Origin: Saprospira grandis | GTDB taxonomy: Bacteria > Bacteroidota > Bacteroidia > Chitinophagales > Saprospiraceae | Length of the DNA: 64,000 nt | Reading direction: 5' to 3' | Assembly (NCBI RefSeq): GCF_027594745.1 | Contig: NZ_CP110854.1 | Coordinates: forward strand, 1,054,001-1,118,000 | Shown here: positions 16,404 to 24,523 of the stretch, one piece after another | Layout of the letters: each line of letters opens with the position of its first letter | How positions within the stretch are numbered: the first letter of the stretch is position 1 | The notes under the pieces: generated by a model | Databases searched by the model: none | Told to the model about the DNA's origin: nothing | What the model saw: only the letters and a program-made list of their open reading frames with translations | Translations under genes and position numbers: made by a program

Positions 16404-17141
16404 TTAAGCTAAGGTTAGCAAGCGTTGCTCCACAGATTTGAGCAGGCCAAAAAGCGACTGAAAATTGTCTAGATAATAATAGACCGACTGCATTTCGTGC
16501 TTATGAAAATGGTGTTTCAAAACGCTTTCGAGTACAAAGGGGCGGAACTCACAATTTTGGCCTTTATGGACCTGAATACTTTCGCCGAAAGAGGACAAAA
16601 TGCCTGCCCCATAAATGGCTTGGCCCTGAGCATTTTTGCAAACGCCAAACTCGATAGTAAACCAATAGAGGCGTTCGAGAGCGGCCACGGCATCGGGCAG
16701 ATGAGCGACTTGCAGGCCGATGCGGCCGAACTCCTGCATAAAGTCGGCATATTGGGCATTAAAGAGGAGCGGAATGTGGCCAAAAGTATCGTGAAACATA
16801 TCGGGTTCCTCCAGATAATCGAGTTCCTCCATTTTTCGGAGCCAGGTAGAAGAGGGGAATCGGCGTTGGGCCAGCAGGGCAAAAAACTCCTCTACGGGAA
16901 TCAGGCCGGGCACCAGCTCGATACTAAAATTCTGTTCTTTTTGGAGCAGGGGCGAAAGCTCTTTAAAATTGGGAATAGCTTGGCCATTTAGGGCCGATTG
17001 GGCGGCCTTTAGAGCGGGCCAGAGTTCGGGCACCGCCTTATCTTCTAGATTTTCCCATTGGCGTTTGAACAAAAGTTGCCAAACGGCTTGATCTTCGGCT
17101 TGATAAGCCTCATAATTTTGCTGCATCATGATTTTGCGCAT
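16404..17141 (-). CDS. phhA: Phenylalanine-4-hydroxylase
   Basis: 245 residues. This pterin- and iron-dependent monooxygenase converts phenylalanine to tyrosine. The iron-ligand motif FHDTFGHIPLL supplies both His, and YWFTIEFGVC supplies the Glu, in the expected order and spacing. Length matches bacterial PAH. The annotated first ATG (17141) directly abuts the U-tract of a terminator hairpin. In-frame ATGs at 17129 and 17126 are therefore possible real starts. Upstream on the same strand is an 18-codon leader ORF rich in Tyr codons and no other gene, suggesting control by tyrosine-dependent attenuation. Confidence 0.94.
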   Translation of the reverse strand: MRKIMMQQNYEAYQAEDQAVWQLLFKRQWENLEDKAVPELWPALKAAQSALNGQAIPNFKELSPLLQKEQNFSIELVPGLIPVEEFFALLAQRRFPSSTWLRKMEELDYLEEPDMFHDTFGHIPLLFNAQYADFMQEFGRIGLQVAHLPDAVAALERLYWFTIEFGVCKNAQGQAIYGAGILSSFGESIQVHKGQNCEFRPFVLESVLKHHFHKHEMQSVYYYLDNFQSLFGLLKSVEQRLLTLA

Positions 17142-17174
17142 AAAAAAACCCGCTTTCTGCTTAGAGAAAGCGGG
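17142..17174 (-). terminator. Terminator hairpin in the phhA leader (attenuator)
   Basis: A perfect 10-bp stem (17165-17174 with 17149-17158 on the minus strand, CCCGCTTTCT...AGAAAGCGGG) and a 6-base loop are followed by seven U that run into the phhA start codon. No gene on this strand lies upstream except the leader ORF, so the hairpin can act only within the phhA leader. A competing pairing exists: AGTAAGCG at 17223-17216, overlapping the leader stop codon, can pair with CGCTTTCT of the terminator's 5' arm at 7 of 8 positions. Confidence 0.75.
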
Positions 17175-17218
17175 CCGAATTAAAGTATAAATGTATCTTT
17201 AGACAGGCAATAGAACGC

Positions 17219-17275
17219 TTACTCTAGCGGAGGCAGAGCAGCATAATAATAGCGCTGTAATTGAGTTTGTTTCAT
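17219..17275 (-). CDS. Putative Tyr-rich leader peptide of phhA
   Basis: A short ORF, ATG 17275 to TAA 17219, encoding MKQTQLQRYYYAALPPLE, with three consecutive TAT (Tyr) codons at 17251-17243. It ends 45 nt before the terminator hairpin. The layout of short ORF, control codons, alternative pairing at the stop codon, then terminator is that of classical amino-acid attenuation, and Tyr is the product of PhhA. A ribosome stalled at the Tyr codons would leave the antiterminator segment free. A ribosome reaching the stop codon would cover it and permit termination. Translation of this ORF is inferred, not shown. Confidence 0.6.
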   Translation of the reverse strand: MKQTQLQRYYYAALPPLE

Positions 17276-17339
17276 CTTTGATTATCTTAAGCGCTCTAAA
17301 TCAAGCGTTTTAAGGAATAAGGGCAAAGAAAGCAGGCCT

Positions 17340-17371
17340 TTTGCGAAAATCCAAGTTTTTTATTAGTTTTT
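17340..17371 (+). promoter_or_regulatory. Candidate promoter for the DinB-like gene
   Basis: TTTG at 17340-17343 and TAGTTTTT at 17364-17371, 20 bp apart, match the Bacteroidota promoter pattern in all but one position. They lie 25 bp before the ATG at 17396. Confidence 0.4.
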
Positions 17372-17395
17372 TGTCATTGAACTCAAATTAATCCT

Positions 17396-18400
17396 ATGCA
17401 CACACATTATCACATTCGACTTTCACAGGATGGGCAACTTTGGGCAGAATTTTCATTGCCCGAGGAGGCGGAGGCTAGTCTTTTGCTCAACTCATTAGAA
17501 ACGATCTTGGACCTTTATCGGGAAGAGGACATTCATTTTTTGTTTAATGAGCGAAAAATCACGGCGGGGCCTGCGCAAAGAGAGCAGGAGCAATCCATTT
17601 TAGAATTGAGTCTAGCAGAACTTTGGGGAGATTTGGATGAGGCCTTATTGGTTTTGAACGGGCAAATTTGGAAGCTCTACCTTTTGGACAGGGCCTTAGA
17701 AGGGCCTGCCGAGCCGCAGCTTTTGGAGTTAGGGCCACAACTGCAGGAAGTTTGGCAGGAGCCTGCTTCTTTATTGGAAGAATTGACTAATATGTTGGAA
17801 ATGGCGCCTTTGCCATTGGAGGAAGAGGAAGACGACAACCCTTATACCGTTCAGGAATTGGCTCTTTTTCAGACCCAGATGGAATTTAAGAAAATCCAGT
17901 TTCGTCAGTACAAAGCCTTGGGCGAAAGAGCCATGCAGCAGCTGCCCGAGGCCGAGTTATTTCGGCAATTTTCTGCTGATCAAAACAGCATAGCCATTAT
18001 TGTGCAGCATCTTTGGGGCAACATGCGTTCTCGTTGGACCGACTTTTTGAACACGGATGGCGAGAAAGACTGGCGAAACAGAGACAATGAATTTGAGCTA
18101 TACCTCAAGGACCGTAAAGCGGTGATGGACTATTGGGAAGAGGGCTGGTTATTTCTTTTCAATGCGCTAGACCAATTGGAGGCCAAAGACTGGGACCGCA
18201 ACATCTACATTCGGGGCGAGGAGCATTATGTTTGGCAGGCGATCGATCGGCAACTGGCTCATTATAGTTATCATATTGGCCAGATTGTACTTTTTGCTCG
18301 CATCTTTAAACAAGATCCTTGGGAAAGTCTTTCTATTCCCAGAGGCAAATCGGCGGAATACAACCAAATGATGCGAGAGGAAAACGAAAGAGAAGACTAG
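17396..18400 (+). CDS. DinB-like (DUF1572) protein with a unique acidic N-terminal half
   Basis: 334 residues. Residues about 165-330 match DUF1572, a DinB/YfiT-like four-helix putative metalloenzyme family. The marks are SIAIIVQHLWGNMRSRWTDFL (first His), NDNEFELYLKDRKAVMDYWEEGW and QLAHYSYHIGQIVLFARI (second His pair). Members are often linked to thiol-dependent transferase chemistry, and bacillithiol is probably made here because bshA lies at the window end. Residues 1-160 are acidic, with no recognised domain, and appear to be an added module because DUF1572 proteins are usually about 165 residues. It is divergent from phhA. Confidence 0.78.
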   Translation: MHTHYHIRLSQDGQLWAEFSLPEEAEASLLLNSLETILDLYREEDIHFLFNERKITAGPAQREQEQSILELSLAELWGDLDEALLVLNGQIWKLYLLDRALEGPAEPQLLELGPQLQEVWQEPASLLEELTNMLEMAPLPLEEEEDDNPYTVQELALFQTQMEFKKIQFRQYKALGERAMQQLPEAELFRQFSADQNSIAIIVQHLWGNMRSRWTDFLNTDGEKDWRNRDNEFELYLKDRKAVMDYWEEGWLFLFNALDQLEAKDWDRNIYIRGEEHYVWQAIDRQLAHYSYHIGQIVLFARIFKQDPWESLSIPRGKSAEYNQMMREENERED

Positions 18401-18599
18401 CGTTTGGGCGGGCTTATTCTGAGGAAGAAAAGGCCCGCTTTGCTATGATTTTTTTTGAAAAAGCTGGATATTGAGCAGTTGTAAATGAAACTAGGCTGGA
18501 GGTGGAGACTTGAGCCTAGGCCATTTTAATTAAAATGAGTGCAGTAGTTCTCTATAAATGATAAATAAAGCCTCTCTTTTACCGTAAAAAGACAGCGAA

Positions 18600-20228
18600 A
18601 TGATCGATCTGCTGAATAAACTATTGTCGCTTACTACCGAAAATGAAGTAGTAGAATTTAAGGAAGCAAGAAGGCAGTATGATAAAAACAAACTGGGAAA
18701 ATACTTCTCTGCCCTAAGTAACGAAGCCAACCTAAGTGGCAAGTCTCAGGCCTGGTTAGTCTTTGGTGTAAAGAACGATAAAACTGTTATTGGTACAATA
18801 ATAAACGATCATCAAATCAATGATTATAAAGCAGAAATAGCGAACCACAGTAGCCCCAATCTATCCTTTGTAAATGTACATCGGGTAAATTACCAGGGAC
18901 GAGATGTTTTAATGTTTGAAATTCCTGCTGCCCCAGAAGGTACCCCAGTTTCATGGAAGGGCTTTTGGTATGGAAGAGATGGAGAAAGTTTGGGCGCTTT
19001 AAATTTAAATGAGCTGGAAAATATTCGGAATCAAAACAAAAGTTATGATTGGTCTGCCCAGATTATTGAGCAAGCGACTTTAGATGATTTGGATCCGGCA
19101 GCAATTAAGAAGGCGAGGGAAATGTTTGCGATAAAAAACCCTAAACTAAAAGAACAGATACCGACTTGGAGTGATCGCACTTTTTTAAATAAAGCCAAAC
19201 TTACGATTAAAGGTCAATTAACCCATGCCGCTATTTTATTATTGGCTAAGCCGGAGTCGGAGCACTTCATTTCTCCTGCAACAGCTAAGATATCATGGAT
19301 ATTAAAAGACAAAGATAATTTAGAAAAGGACTACCAACACTTTTCTTGTCCACTCTTATTAGAAGTAGAGAACGTAAAGTCAAAGATTCGGAACTTAAAA
19401 TACCGTTACATAAAAGACGGTTCCTTATTCCCTGATGAAGTTGATCAATACGACCCTTATATTATAAGAGAGGCATTAAATAATTGTATTGCGCATCAGG
19501 ACTACAGCTTAGGTGGAAAAATAAACATTGTAGAAAATGAGGCAGGTGAACTCATATTCTCTAATATGGGATCATTTATTCCTGTTTCTGTAGAACAAGT
19601 AATTAAGGCAGATGCCCCTGAATCTAGATATCGCAATTCCTTTTTAGCTAATGCCATGGTTAATCTAAATATGATTGACACCATTGGTAGCGGTATTAAG
19701 CGAATGTTTGTCATTCAGAAAAACAAATACTTTCCCTTGCCTGACTATGATCTTAGCAACAATCAGGTGAAGGTAAAAATTACGGCTAAGGTGCTTGATA
19801 TAAAATATGCGCGAAAAATTGCCCAGCTCCCCGAACTATCATTAGAGGAAATTATTCTGCTAGATAAGGTAGCCAAGCAAAAACTATTAACGGATGAGGA
19901 AATTAAATCGTTAAAAGCCAAGAAACTAATCGAGGGAAGAAAGCCCAACTTTCATATTTCCTCAGAAGTAGCTAAAGCATCGGGAGATAAAGCAAGGTAT
20001 ATAAAGCAGAGAGGGATTGACGATAAGTTTTATGAACAATTAATTATTCAATATTTGAATAAATTTCAAGCAGCTAGTAGCGCTGACCTTAAAAAACTAC
20101 TACTCGATAAATTACCTGAAATTTTAGCTCCCAAACAGAAAGAAAATAAAATCAGAAATATGTTGCAAAAGATGAAGCGCAACTCACTAATAAAGCTAAA
20201 TGAAAACCGAGAATGGCAACTCGTTTAA
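18600..20228 (+). CDS. AlbA_2 (Schlafen-like) DNA-binding domain protein with GHKL-type ATPase region
   Basis: 542 residues. The N-terminus (about 10-130) contains ENEVVEFKEARRQYDKNKLGKYFSALSNEANL and WLVFGVKND, the signature of the AlbA_2/Schlafen-like putative nucleic-acid-binding domain. Residues about 290-400 contain IREALNNCIAHQDY and an SNMGSF-type glycine loop with IDTIGSGIKRMF, as in RecG-like/COG2865 regulators with a degenerate histidine-kinase-like ATPase fold. The last 100 residues probably form winged helices. Such proteins occur as mobile accessory genes, sometimes linked to defence. The gene is visibly more AT-rich than its neighbours and ends in an 11-bp tandem repeat, consistent with horizontal acquisition. 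Confidence 0.82.
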   Translation: MIDLLNKLLSLTTENEVVEFKEARRQYDKNKLGKYFSALSNEANLSGKSQAWLVFGVKNDKTVIGTIINDHQINDYKAEIANHSSPNLSFVNVHRVNYQGRDVLMFEIPAAPEGTPVSWKGFWYGRDGESLGALNLNELENIRNQNKSYDWSAQIIEQATLDDLDPAAIKKAREMFAIKNPKLKEQIPTWSDRTFLNKAKLTIKGQLTHAAILLLAKPESEHFISPATAKISWILKDKDNLEKDYQHFSCPLLLEVENVKSKIRNLKYRYIKDGSLFPDEVDQYDPYIIREALNNCIAHQDYSLGGKINIVENEAGELIFSNMGSFIPVSVEQVIKADAPESRYRNSFLANAMVNLNMIDTIGSGIKRMFVIQKNKYFPLPDYDLSNNQVKVKITAKVLDIKYARKIAQLPELSLEEIILLDKVAKQKLLTDEEIKSLKAKKLIEGRKPNFHISSEVAKASGDKARYIKQRGIDDKFYEQLIIQYLNKFQAASSADLKKLLLDKLPEILAPKQKENKIRNMLQKMKRNSLIKLNENREWQLV

Positions 20229-20229
20229 T

Positions 20230-20316
20230 TTAAACGGGATTTAAACGGGATTTAAACGGGATTTAAACGGGATTTAAACGGGATTTAAACGGGATTTAAA
20301 CGGGATTTAAACGGGA
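20230..20316 (+). repeat. Tandem 11-bp repeat, eight copies
   Basis: The unit TTAAACGGGAT is repeated from 20230 at exact 11-bp steps. The first seven units are identical and the eighth ends in GAG. It begins directly after the stop codon of the AlbA_2 gene. The remaining gap to 20563 is very AT-rich with no ORF or clear terminator. Confidence 0.95.
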
Positions 20317-20563
20317 GACTAACGTAAATACCTGAAAATCAAAAATATAAGCCTCGTTTAATTTGGTTTAAAAAAATTTAATTTAATCGAATTAGCTATT
20401 TTTAAATGGTAAAAATTTAAGCCTCAGGAATCGACTAATTAGTCAACTAATCAAAACATTTTTACACAAAGCGCTGCATTTTACTAGAAAATTAGGGTAT
20501 AATCATCCGATATTTTCATATATAGGCAAAGCAAAAATCAGAACCACCAAATATCAATGATAA

Positions 20564-21370
20564 ATGTCTACTAAAAAGAAACTACATATTCCCATCTTGG
20601 CCGATATGGCTGCTGCGGGCCAAGAGCCCGAGGTCCTTTTTTGGGTAGGTTGCGCAGGCAGCTTTGACGATAGAGCCAAAAAAGTAACTGTGGCCTTTAG
20701 CAAGCTGCTTTCGGCGGCGGGGGTAGAATTTGCCATTTTGGGCAAAGAAGAAAGTTGTACTGGAGACCCCGCTCGCCGAGCTGGAAACGAGTTCATCTTT
20801 CAGATGCAAGCCATGCAAAACATCGAAACGCTCAAGATGTATAATGTGAAGAAGATCGTGACGACTTGTCCGCACTGCTTCAACATTCTAAAAAATGAGT
20901 ATCCTGTTTTGGGTCTAGAAGGGGTTGAGGTCTTGCACCACACCCAGCTCATTCAAAGTCTATTGGCGGAGGGTAAATTGACTGTAGAAGGCGGCAGCTT
21001 TGCAGGCAAGACCCTGACTTACCATGACTCTTGCTACTTAGGTCGAGCCAATGATATTTATGAAGCGCCTAGAGCTATTTTGGAGAAAATTGATGGGCAA
21101 TTGACTGAAATGCAGCGTTCTCGCTCTAAGGGACTTTGCTGCGGAGCGGGTGGAGCCCAGATGTTTAAGGAAAATGAGCCTGGTGATAAGCGAATCAATA
21201 TGGAGCGGGCTGAGGAAGTCATTGCTACAGGGGCCGACTATGTTACGGCCAACTGTCCTTTCTGCATTACTATGCTTCAGGATGGACTCAAAGCAGAAAA
21301 TGACAAGCGCCAAAGTCCTATTATGGTCCTTGACCTTTCTGAAATGATTGTAGAAGCCAATAAACTGTAA
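20564..21370 (+). CDS. (Fe-S)-binding protein with two CCG (cysteine-rich) domains
   Basis: 268 residues. Two copies of the cysteine-rich domain of heterodisulfide reductase D/GlpC/LutA type are visible. The first has VGCAGSFDDRA, ESCTGDPARR and TTCPHCFNILKNEYP. The second has YHDSCYLGRANDIYEAPR, LCCGAGGAQMF and NCPFC. Such domains bind a noncubane [4Fe-4S] cluster and pass electrons between quinones, flavoproteins or thiols. The companion ferredoxin-type subunit is not adjacent here. It is followed by a small conserved gene after 5 bp. Confidence 0.87.
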   Translation: MSTKKKLHIPILADMAAAGQEPEVLFWVGCAGSFDDRAKKVTVAFSKLLSAAGVEFAILGKEESCTGDPARRAGNEFIFQMQAMQNIETLKMYNVKKIVTTCPHCFNILKNEYPVLGLEGVEVLHHTQLIQSLLAEGKLTVEGGSFAGKTLTYHDSCYLGRANDIYEAPRAILEKIDGQLTEMQRSRSKGLCCGAGGAQMFKENEPGDKRINMERAEEVIATGADYVTANCPFCITMLQDGLKAENDKRQSPIMVLDLSEMIVEANKL

Positions 21371-21375
21371 GCCTT

Positions 21376-21858
21376 ATGGCCAATTTTGATGCCTTTTCGC
21401 CCAATAGCCGACTTTGGATTTATCAGGGCCAGCGCCCTTTTACTGCAGAAGAACAGGCAGAATGGAACCCCAAACTACAAGCCTTTGCCAGTTCTTGGTT
21501 GAGCCACCAAAGACAACTTAAAGCTTGGGGCGGAATTTTGCAAGACTACTTTGTGGTCCTGATGGTTGATGAAGAGCAAGCCGATGCTAGTGGCTGTTCT
21601 ATTGATAAATCTGTTGCTTTTATTAAGGAGATGGGCCAAGCTACTGGCCAAGACCTTTTTGAGCGGATGTTCTTTTTGTACCGCAATGAAGAGGGCCAAA
21701 TTGAAGGCCTTCCTTCTACTGATTTTGCCGCAGCCTTTGCTGAAGGTAAAATCAAAGCGGATAGCCCCGTCTTCAATAATTTGGTCCAGACCAAGGCCGA
21801 ACTAGAAAGCAAATGGGAAATTCCTCTAGAAGAGAGTTGGCATAAGAACTTTGTTTAG
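21376..21858 (+). CDS. Conserved Bacteroidota protein of unknown function
   Basis: 160 residues with no signal peptide. Homologues that I recall in Bacteroidota are commonly labelled 'ABC transporter ATPase', but there is no Walker motif, so that name is not supported. Recognisable conserved parts are RLWIYQGQRPFTAEEQ, WGGILQDYFVVLMVDEEQADASGCSIDKSV and FFLYRNEEGQI. It lies 5 bp after the (Fe-S)-binding protein gene, an arrangement that I believe recurs in the phylum and that suggests a shared role. Confidence 0.75.
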   Translation: MANFDAFSPNSRLWIYQGQRPFTAEEQAEWNPKLQAFASSWLSHQRQLKAWGGILQDYFVVLMVDEEQADASGCSIDKSVAFIKEMGQATGQDLFERMFFLYRNEEGQIEGLPSTDFAAAFAEGKIKADSPVFNNLVQTKAELESKWEIPLEESWHKNFV

Positions 21859-21965
21859 GGTTTGTTTAATCTTTATCTCCTAAACAAATGTGGCCTCCTC
21901 CTCTTTTAATAGAGAAGAACATTTAGAACCGAAGTGGAGCTCACTCCCTTCACAAAAAAAGAATT

Positions 21966-22523
21966 ATGGCACTTACGCCCTCCAATATGCTGCCCCTAGG
22001 CACTTCCGCTCCAGCTTTTCAACTGCCTGATACCGTTTCGGGCCAAAGAAAAAGCCTAAGCGAGCTGCAATCTGATCAAGGCACCCTCGTCTTTTTTATT
22101 TGTAATCACTGCCCTTATGTCATCCATATCTTGCCTGAGCTCAAACGCCTAGCCCAAGATTATCAGGCAAAAGGAATTAGCTTTATCGCCATTAGCTCCA
22201 ATGACGTAGAGAACTATCCCGATGATTCTCCCGAAAAGATGAAGGAACTGGCCCAAGAAGAAGGCTGGGACTTTCCCTACCTCTATGATGAGGACCAAAG
22301 CGTAGCCAAAGCCTATGATGCCGCCTGTACGCCCGATTTCTACCTCTTTGATGGGGAAGCAAAACTGGCCTACCGTGGTCGTCTAGATGACTCTCGTCCC
22401 AATAGCGGAACGCCACTAACTGGCGCAGATTTAAGAGCCGCCCTAGATGCTGTACTCGCTAAACAAGCCGTTAGCGAAACGCAATATCCTAGCGCCGGCT
22501 GTGGTATTAAATGGAAAAAATAA
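21966..22523 (+). CDS. Thioredoxin-like (AhpC/TSA-type) family protein
   Basis: 185 residues, cytoplasmic (no signal). The N-terminal PLGTSAPAFQLPDTVSG is the usual start of redoxin-fold proteins. The active-site motif is FFICNHCPYVIHILPEL (C-x-x-C), followed by FIAISSNDVENYPDDSPEKM, typical of the 'thioredoxin family protein' group common in Bacteroidota. The C-terminus ends with a conserved PSAGCGIKWK motif. It probably acts as a thiol-disulfide or peroxide reductase; the substrate is unknown. The TraB/GumN gene starts 4 bp after its stop, so they form an operon. Confidence 0.88.
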   Translation: MALTPSNMLPLGTSAPAFQLPDTVSGQRKSLSELQSDQGTLVFFICNHCPYVIHILPELKRLAQDYQAKGISFIAISSNDVENYPDDSPEKMKELAQEEGWDFPYLYDEDQSVAKAYDAACTPDFYLFDGEAKLAYRGRLDDSRPNSGTPLTGADLRAALDAVLAKQAVSETQYPSAGCGIKWKK

Positions 22524-22527
22524 CCCT

Positions 22528-23328
22528 ATGCATCAAGCATTTTTATGGGAAATAAAGCAGGGAGGCCAAGCGCCTCCCTCTTTTGTCTTGGGCAGTATGC
22601 ACAGTACCGACCAAAGAGTATTTGGCGGGCTAGACCAATTAACTGCTTTGCTTAAAGAGGTAGAATACTTTGCCCTAGAGTTTGATAGCCAAACCCTAAA
22701 TGAAGAACAACAGCTTCAACTGCATTTGGCCCAACAACTTCCCCAAGGACAACAACTCTCCGACTTGGTTTCGCCTAGTATTTGGCGCAAGCTCCAACAA
22801 CTCTTTGCTCAAGAATTGGGCATGCCCTTTTTGCTGGACCAATTGGTCCATAGCCGCCCTATGCTCATTCCCCAATTCTATAACCAATGGAAAAGCGCTA
22901 AGGATTATCCTATGGCCCTAGACCATTATCTCCTGCAGTTGGCCCAAGCAGAAGAATTGCAAATTGAAAATCTAGAGACCTTTGAGGAAATGCTCTCGGT
23001 CTTTGAAAACCTGCCCCTCCCCCCTCAAATCTGGGCCCTCAAAAAATTTGTCTGTCAAAGAGGCAAGCAATGGAAGAAGTTTCAGCAAAGTCTAGACGCT
23101 TATGCCGCAGGCAATCTGCCCTACCTGCTCAAGCAACAACAAAAGGTTTCGGGCAAAAGCAGAAGAGTCATCCTCCTCCAACGCAACCAAGCCATTTTGC
23201 CCCGTATGCAAAAACTCATAGAAAAAGGCCCCAACCTAATGGTCCTTGGCCTCTATCATCTGATTGGCAGCCAGGGCTTGTTGCGCAGCCTCAAACAAAA
23301 AGGCTATTTAGTACGCCCTTTGTTTTAA
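22528..23328 (+). CDS. TraB/GumN family protein
   Basis: 266 residues from ATG 22528. The upstream extension overlaps the thioredoxin gene and was rejected. The family's first motif is FVLGSMHSTDQRVFGGLDQL, in place of the usual LLGTIHLxD, followed by EVEYFALEFD. The C-terminal LVLGLYHLIGSQGLLRSLKQKGYLV carries the second conserved His/Gly motif. TraB/GumN proteins share a fold with EreA/Tiki-type putative metalloproteases, and their activity is mostly unproven. No signal peptide is seen, so the protein is probably cytoplasmic, unlike many GumN proteins. Confidence 0.85.
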   Translation: MHQAFLWEIKQGGQAPPSFVLGSMHSTDQRVFGGLDQLTALLKEVEYFALEFDSQTLNEEQQLQLHLAQQLPQGQQLSDLVSPSIWRKLQQLFAQELGMPFLLDQLVHSRPMLIPQFYNQWKSAKDYPMALDHYLLQLAQAEELQIENLETFEEMLSVFENLPLPPQIWALKKFVCQRGKQWKKFQQSLDAYAAGNLPYLLKQQQKVSGKSRRVILLQRNQAILPRMQKLIEKGPNLMVLGLYHLIGSQGLLRSLKQKGYLVRPLF

Positions 23329-23550
23329 CGCTTAAGGTAAATTAATTTGTATATCCCAAAAGATAATATTAGTTTTGTATAAGCAGTAGTTAGTCTGCTG
23401 CCAGAAAGATCAACTTTCTTCTAAGACGAGATGAAACAAACGATTAAGATGTGCTTTTTACTTAAAACCGTGCACAGCAGAAATCATTACTCATTAACTA
23501 CCTCTAGATTATGACCATATTTTACAATTGGTAGTTTTAGCCAGAAACAG

Positions 23551-24117
23551 ATGTGTTTTATAAGTCTTGAAAAAGTTTTAAGCGGCCAGGAAAGAACCTT
23601 TTACAGCTTTAAAATCTATGAGCAGGAAGAAGTGGAAACTGATGTTGAGCAAACAGAGTTTGATAAATTTAACGAGGCTTTCGAATACTACCAGCAAGAT
23701 TCTCCCCAAGAAAATAAAAAGATAAAGGAAGAGCATCAAATCATAATTGGTACAATAGCTAAATTGGTCAACTATAAAACTTCGGCTCTATGCTCTACTT
23801 TTTTCAGGGCAGAAAGACGAGCTTCAGCGCTCCCCCCGCCCCTTAATAAAAATAAAGTCAGCAATATTTTAGTCGCCCCCAATAGTAAACTAAGACTATA
23901 TTGCTATATTCTTAATGATCATATCATCATTCTCTGTGGAGGAGGAATCAAATCGGAACAACAAGCCGAAAGATGCCCTAATGTTCAGGCACATTTTTTC
24001 CTAGCCAATAGAATCGCAGAGTTTTTTGATGCAGAAAAGAAAAACCTAGGTATAGATCAGCAGAGCAAGCAATTGCCCGATGAGTGCCTCGGATATAATC
24101 AGGGTTTTACTATCTAA
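23551..24117 (+). CDS. Probable RelE/HigB-like toxin of a toxin-antitoxin-chaperone operon
   Basis: 188 residues. The central and C-terminal part reads LRLYCYILNDHIIILCGGGIKSEQQAERCPN, followed by ANRIAEFF. That resembles the strand-strand-helix core of Bacteroidota RelE/ParE-superfamily toxins (R-L-Y-C...I-x-I-L-G/C-G-G-x-K). The N-terminal 90 residues are acidic and may hold extra elements. It is first in a three-gene unit: 10 bp later comes a helix-turn-helix protein, then a SecB-like protein. The toxin role is inferred from the partial motif and gene order. The 222-bp gap upstream has no other ORF. Confidence 0.6.
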   Translation: MCFISLEKVLSGQERTFYSFKIYEQEEVETDVEQTEFDKFNEAFEYYQQDSPQENKKIKEEHQIIIGTIAKLVNYKTSALCSTFFRAERRASALPPPLNKNKVSNILVAPNSKLRLYCYILNDHIIILCGGGIKSEQQAERCPNVQAHFFLANRIAEFFDAEKKNLGIDQQSKQLPDECLGYNQGFTI

Positions 24118-24127
24118 AAAAATTATT

Positions 24128-24523
24128 ATGAGTTCCGTTTTTGATAGATATGAGAAGAATGCCCCAGCTAATGTAAAACGCTTCTTAGACCACTCTTTTT
24201 CTTTTCATACTAGGGTCTTTAGCCTATTAGAAGCTAAAGAATGGGACCTAAATCAGTTTGCCCAAGTGCTCGGATGGTCCTTAGAAGAACTAGAAGAGGT
24301 CCTTTCCTCTCCCAATAATAATGTGGACCTAATGACTATCTCTAAATTTGAAGCCGCCCTAGATGCCGATATTATTAAGGTGCAAACAGAAAAGGAGCCT
24401 AAAATTGAGATCACAATAAAACGAACAGATCAACTCGATAAAAATGTAGTGTCTACCAAAAGAGATTTCAAAAAATATATTCTCGACAGAGACAAAACTT
24501 GTAAAAGCACGCTAATCAAATGA
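24128..24523 (+). CDS. XRE-type helix-turn-helix protein, probable antitoxin
   Basis: 131 residues from ATG 24128. The frame extends back to 24080, overlapping the toxin gene, but the later ATG fits a 10-bp gap. A Cro/C1-type HTH is seen at about residues 30-80: WDLNQFAQVLGWSLEELEEVLSSPNNNVDLMTISKFEAAL, with the A-x-x-L-G-x-S turn. The basic C-terminal tail (KRDFKKYILDRDKTCKS) could wrap the partner. Its stop overlaps the next start as ATGA, a sign of translational coupling. Confidence 0.75.
   Translation: MSSVFDRYEKNAPANVKRFLDHSFSFHTRVFSLLEAKEWDLNQFAQVLGWSLEELEEVLSSPNNNVDLMTISKFEAALDADIIKVQTEKEPKIEITIKRTDQLDKNVVSTKRDFKKYILDRDKTCKSTLIK

Noticed and set aside
20230..20316. CRISPR or coding repeat after the AlbA_2 gene
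   Set aside because: It is a pure 11-bp tandem repeat with no spacers. Reading on from the gene would hit the stop at 20226-20228, and the period cycles through all frames, including TAA.
21376..21858. ABC transporter ATPase
   Set aside because: Homologues often carry this label, but no Walker A, signature or Walker B motif is present.
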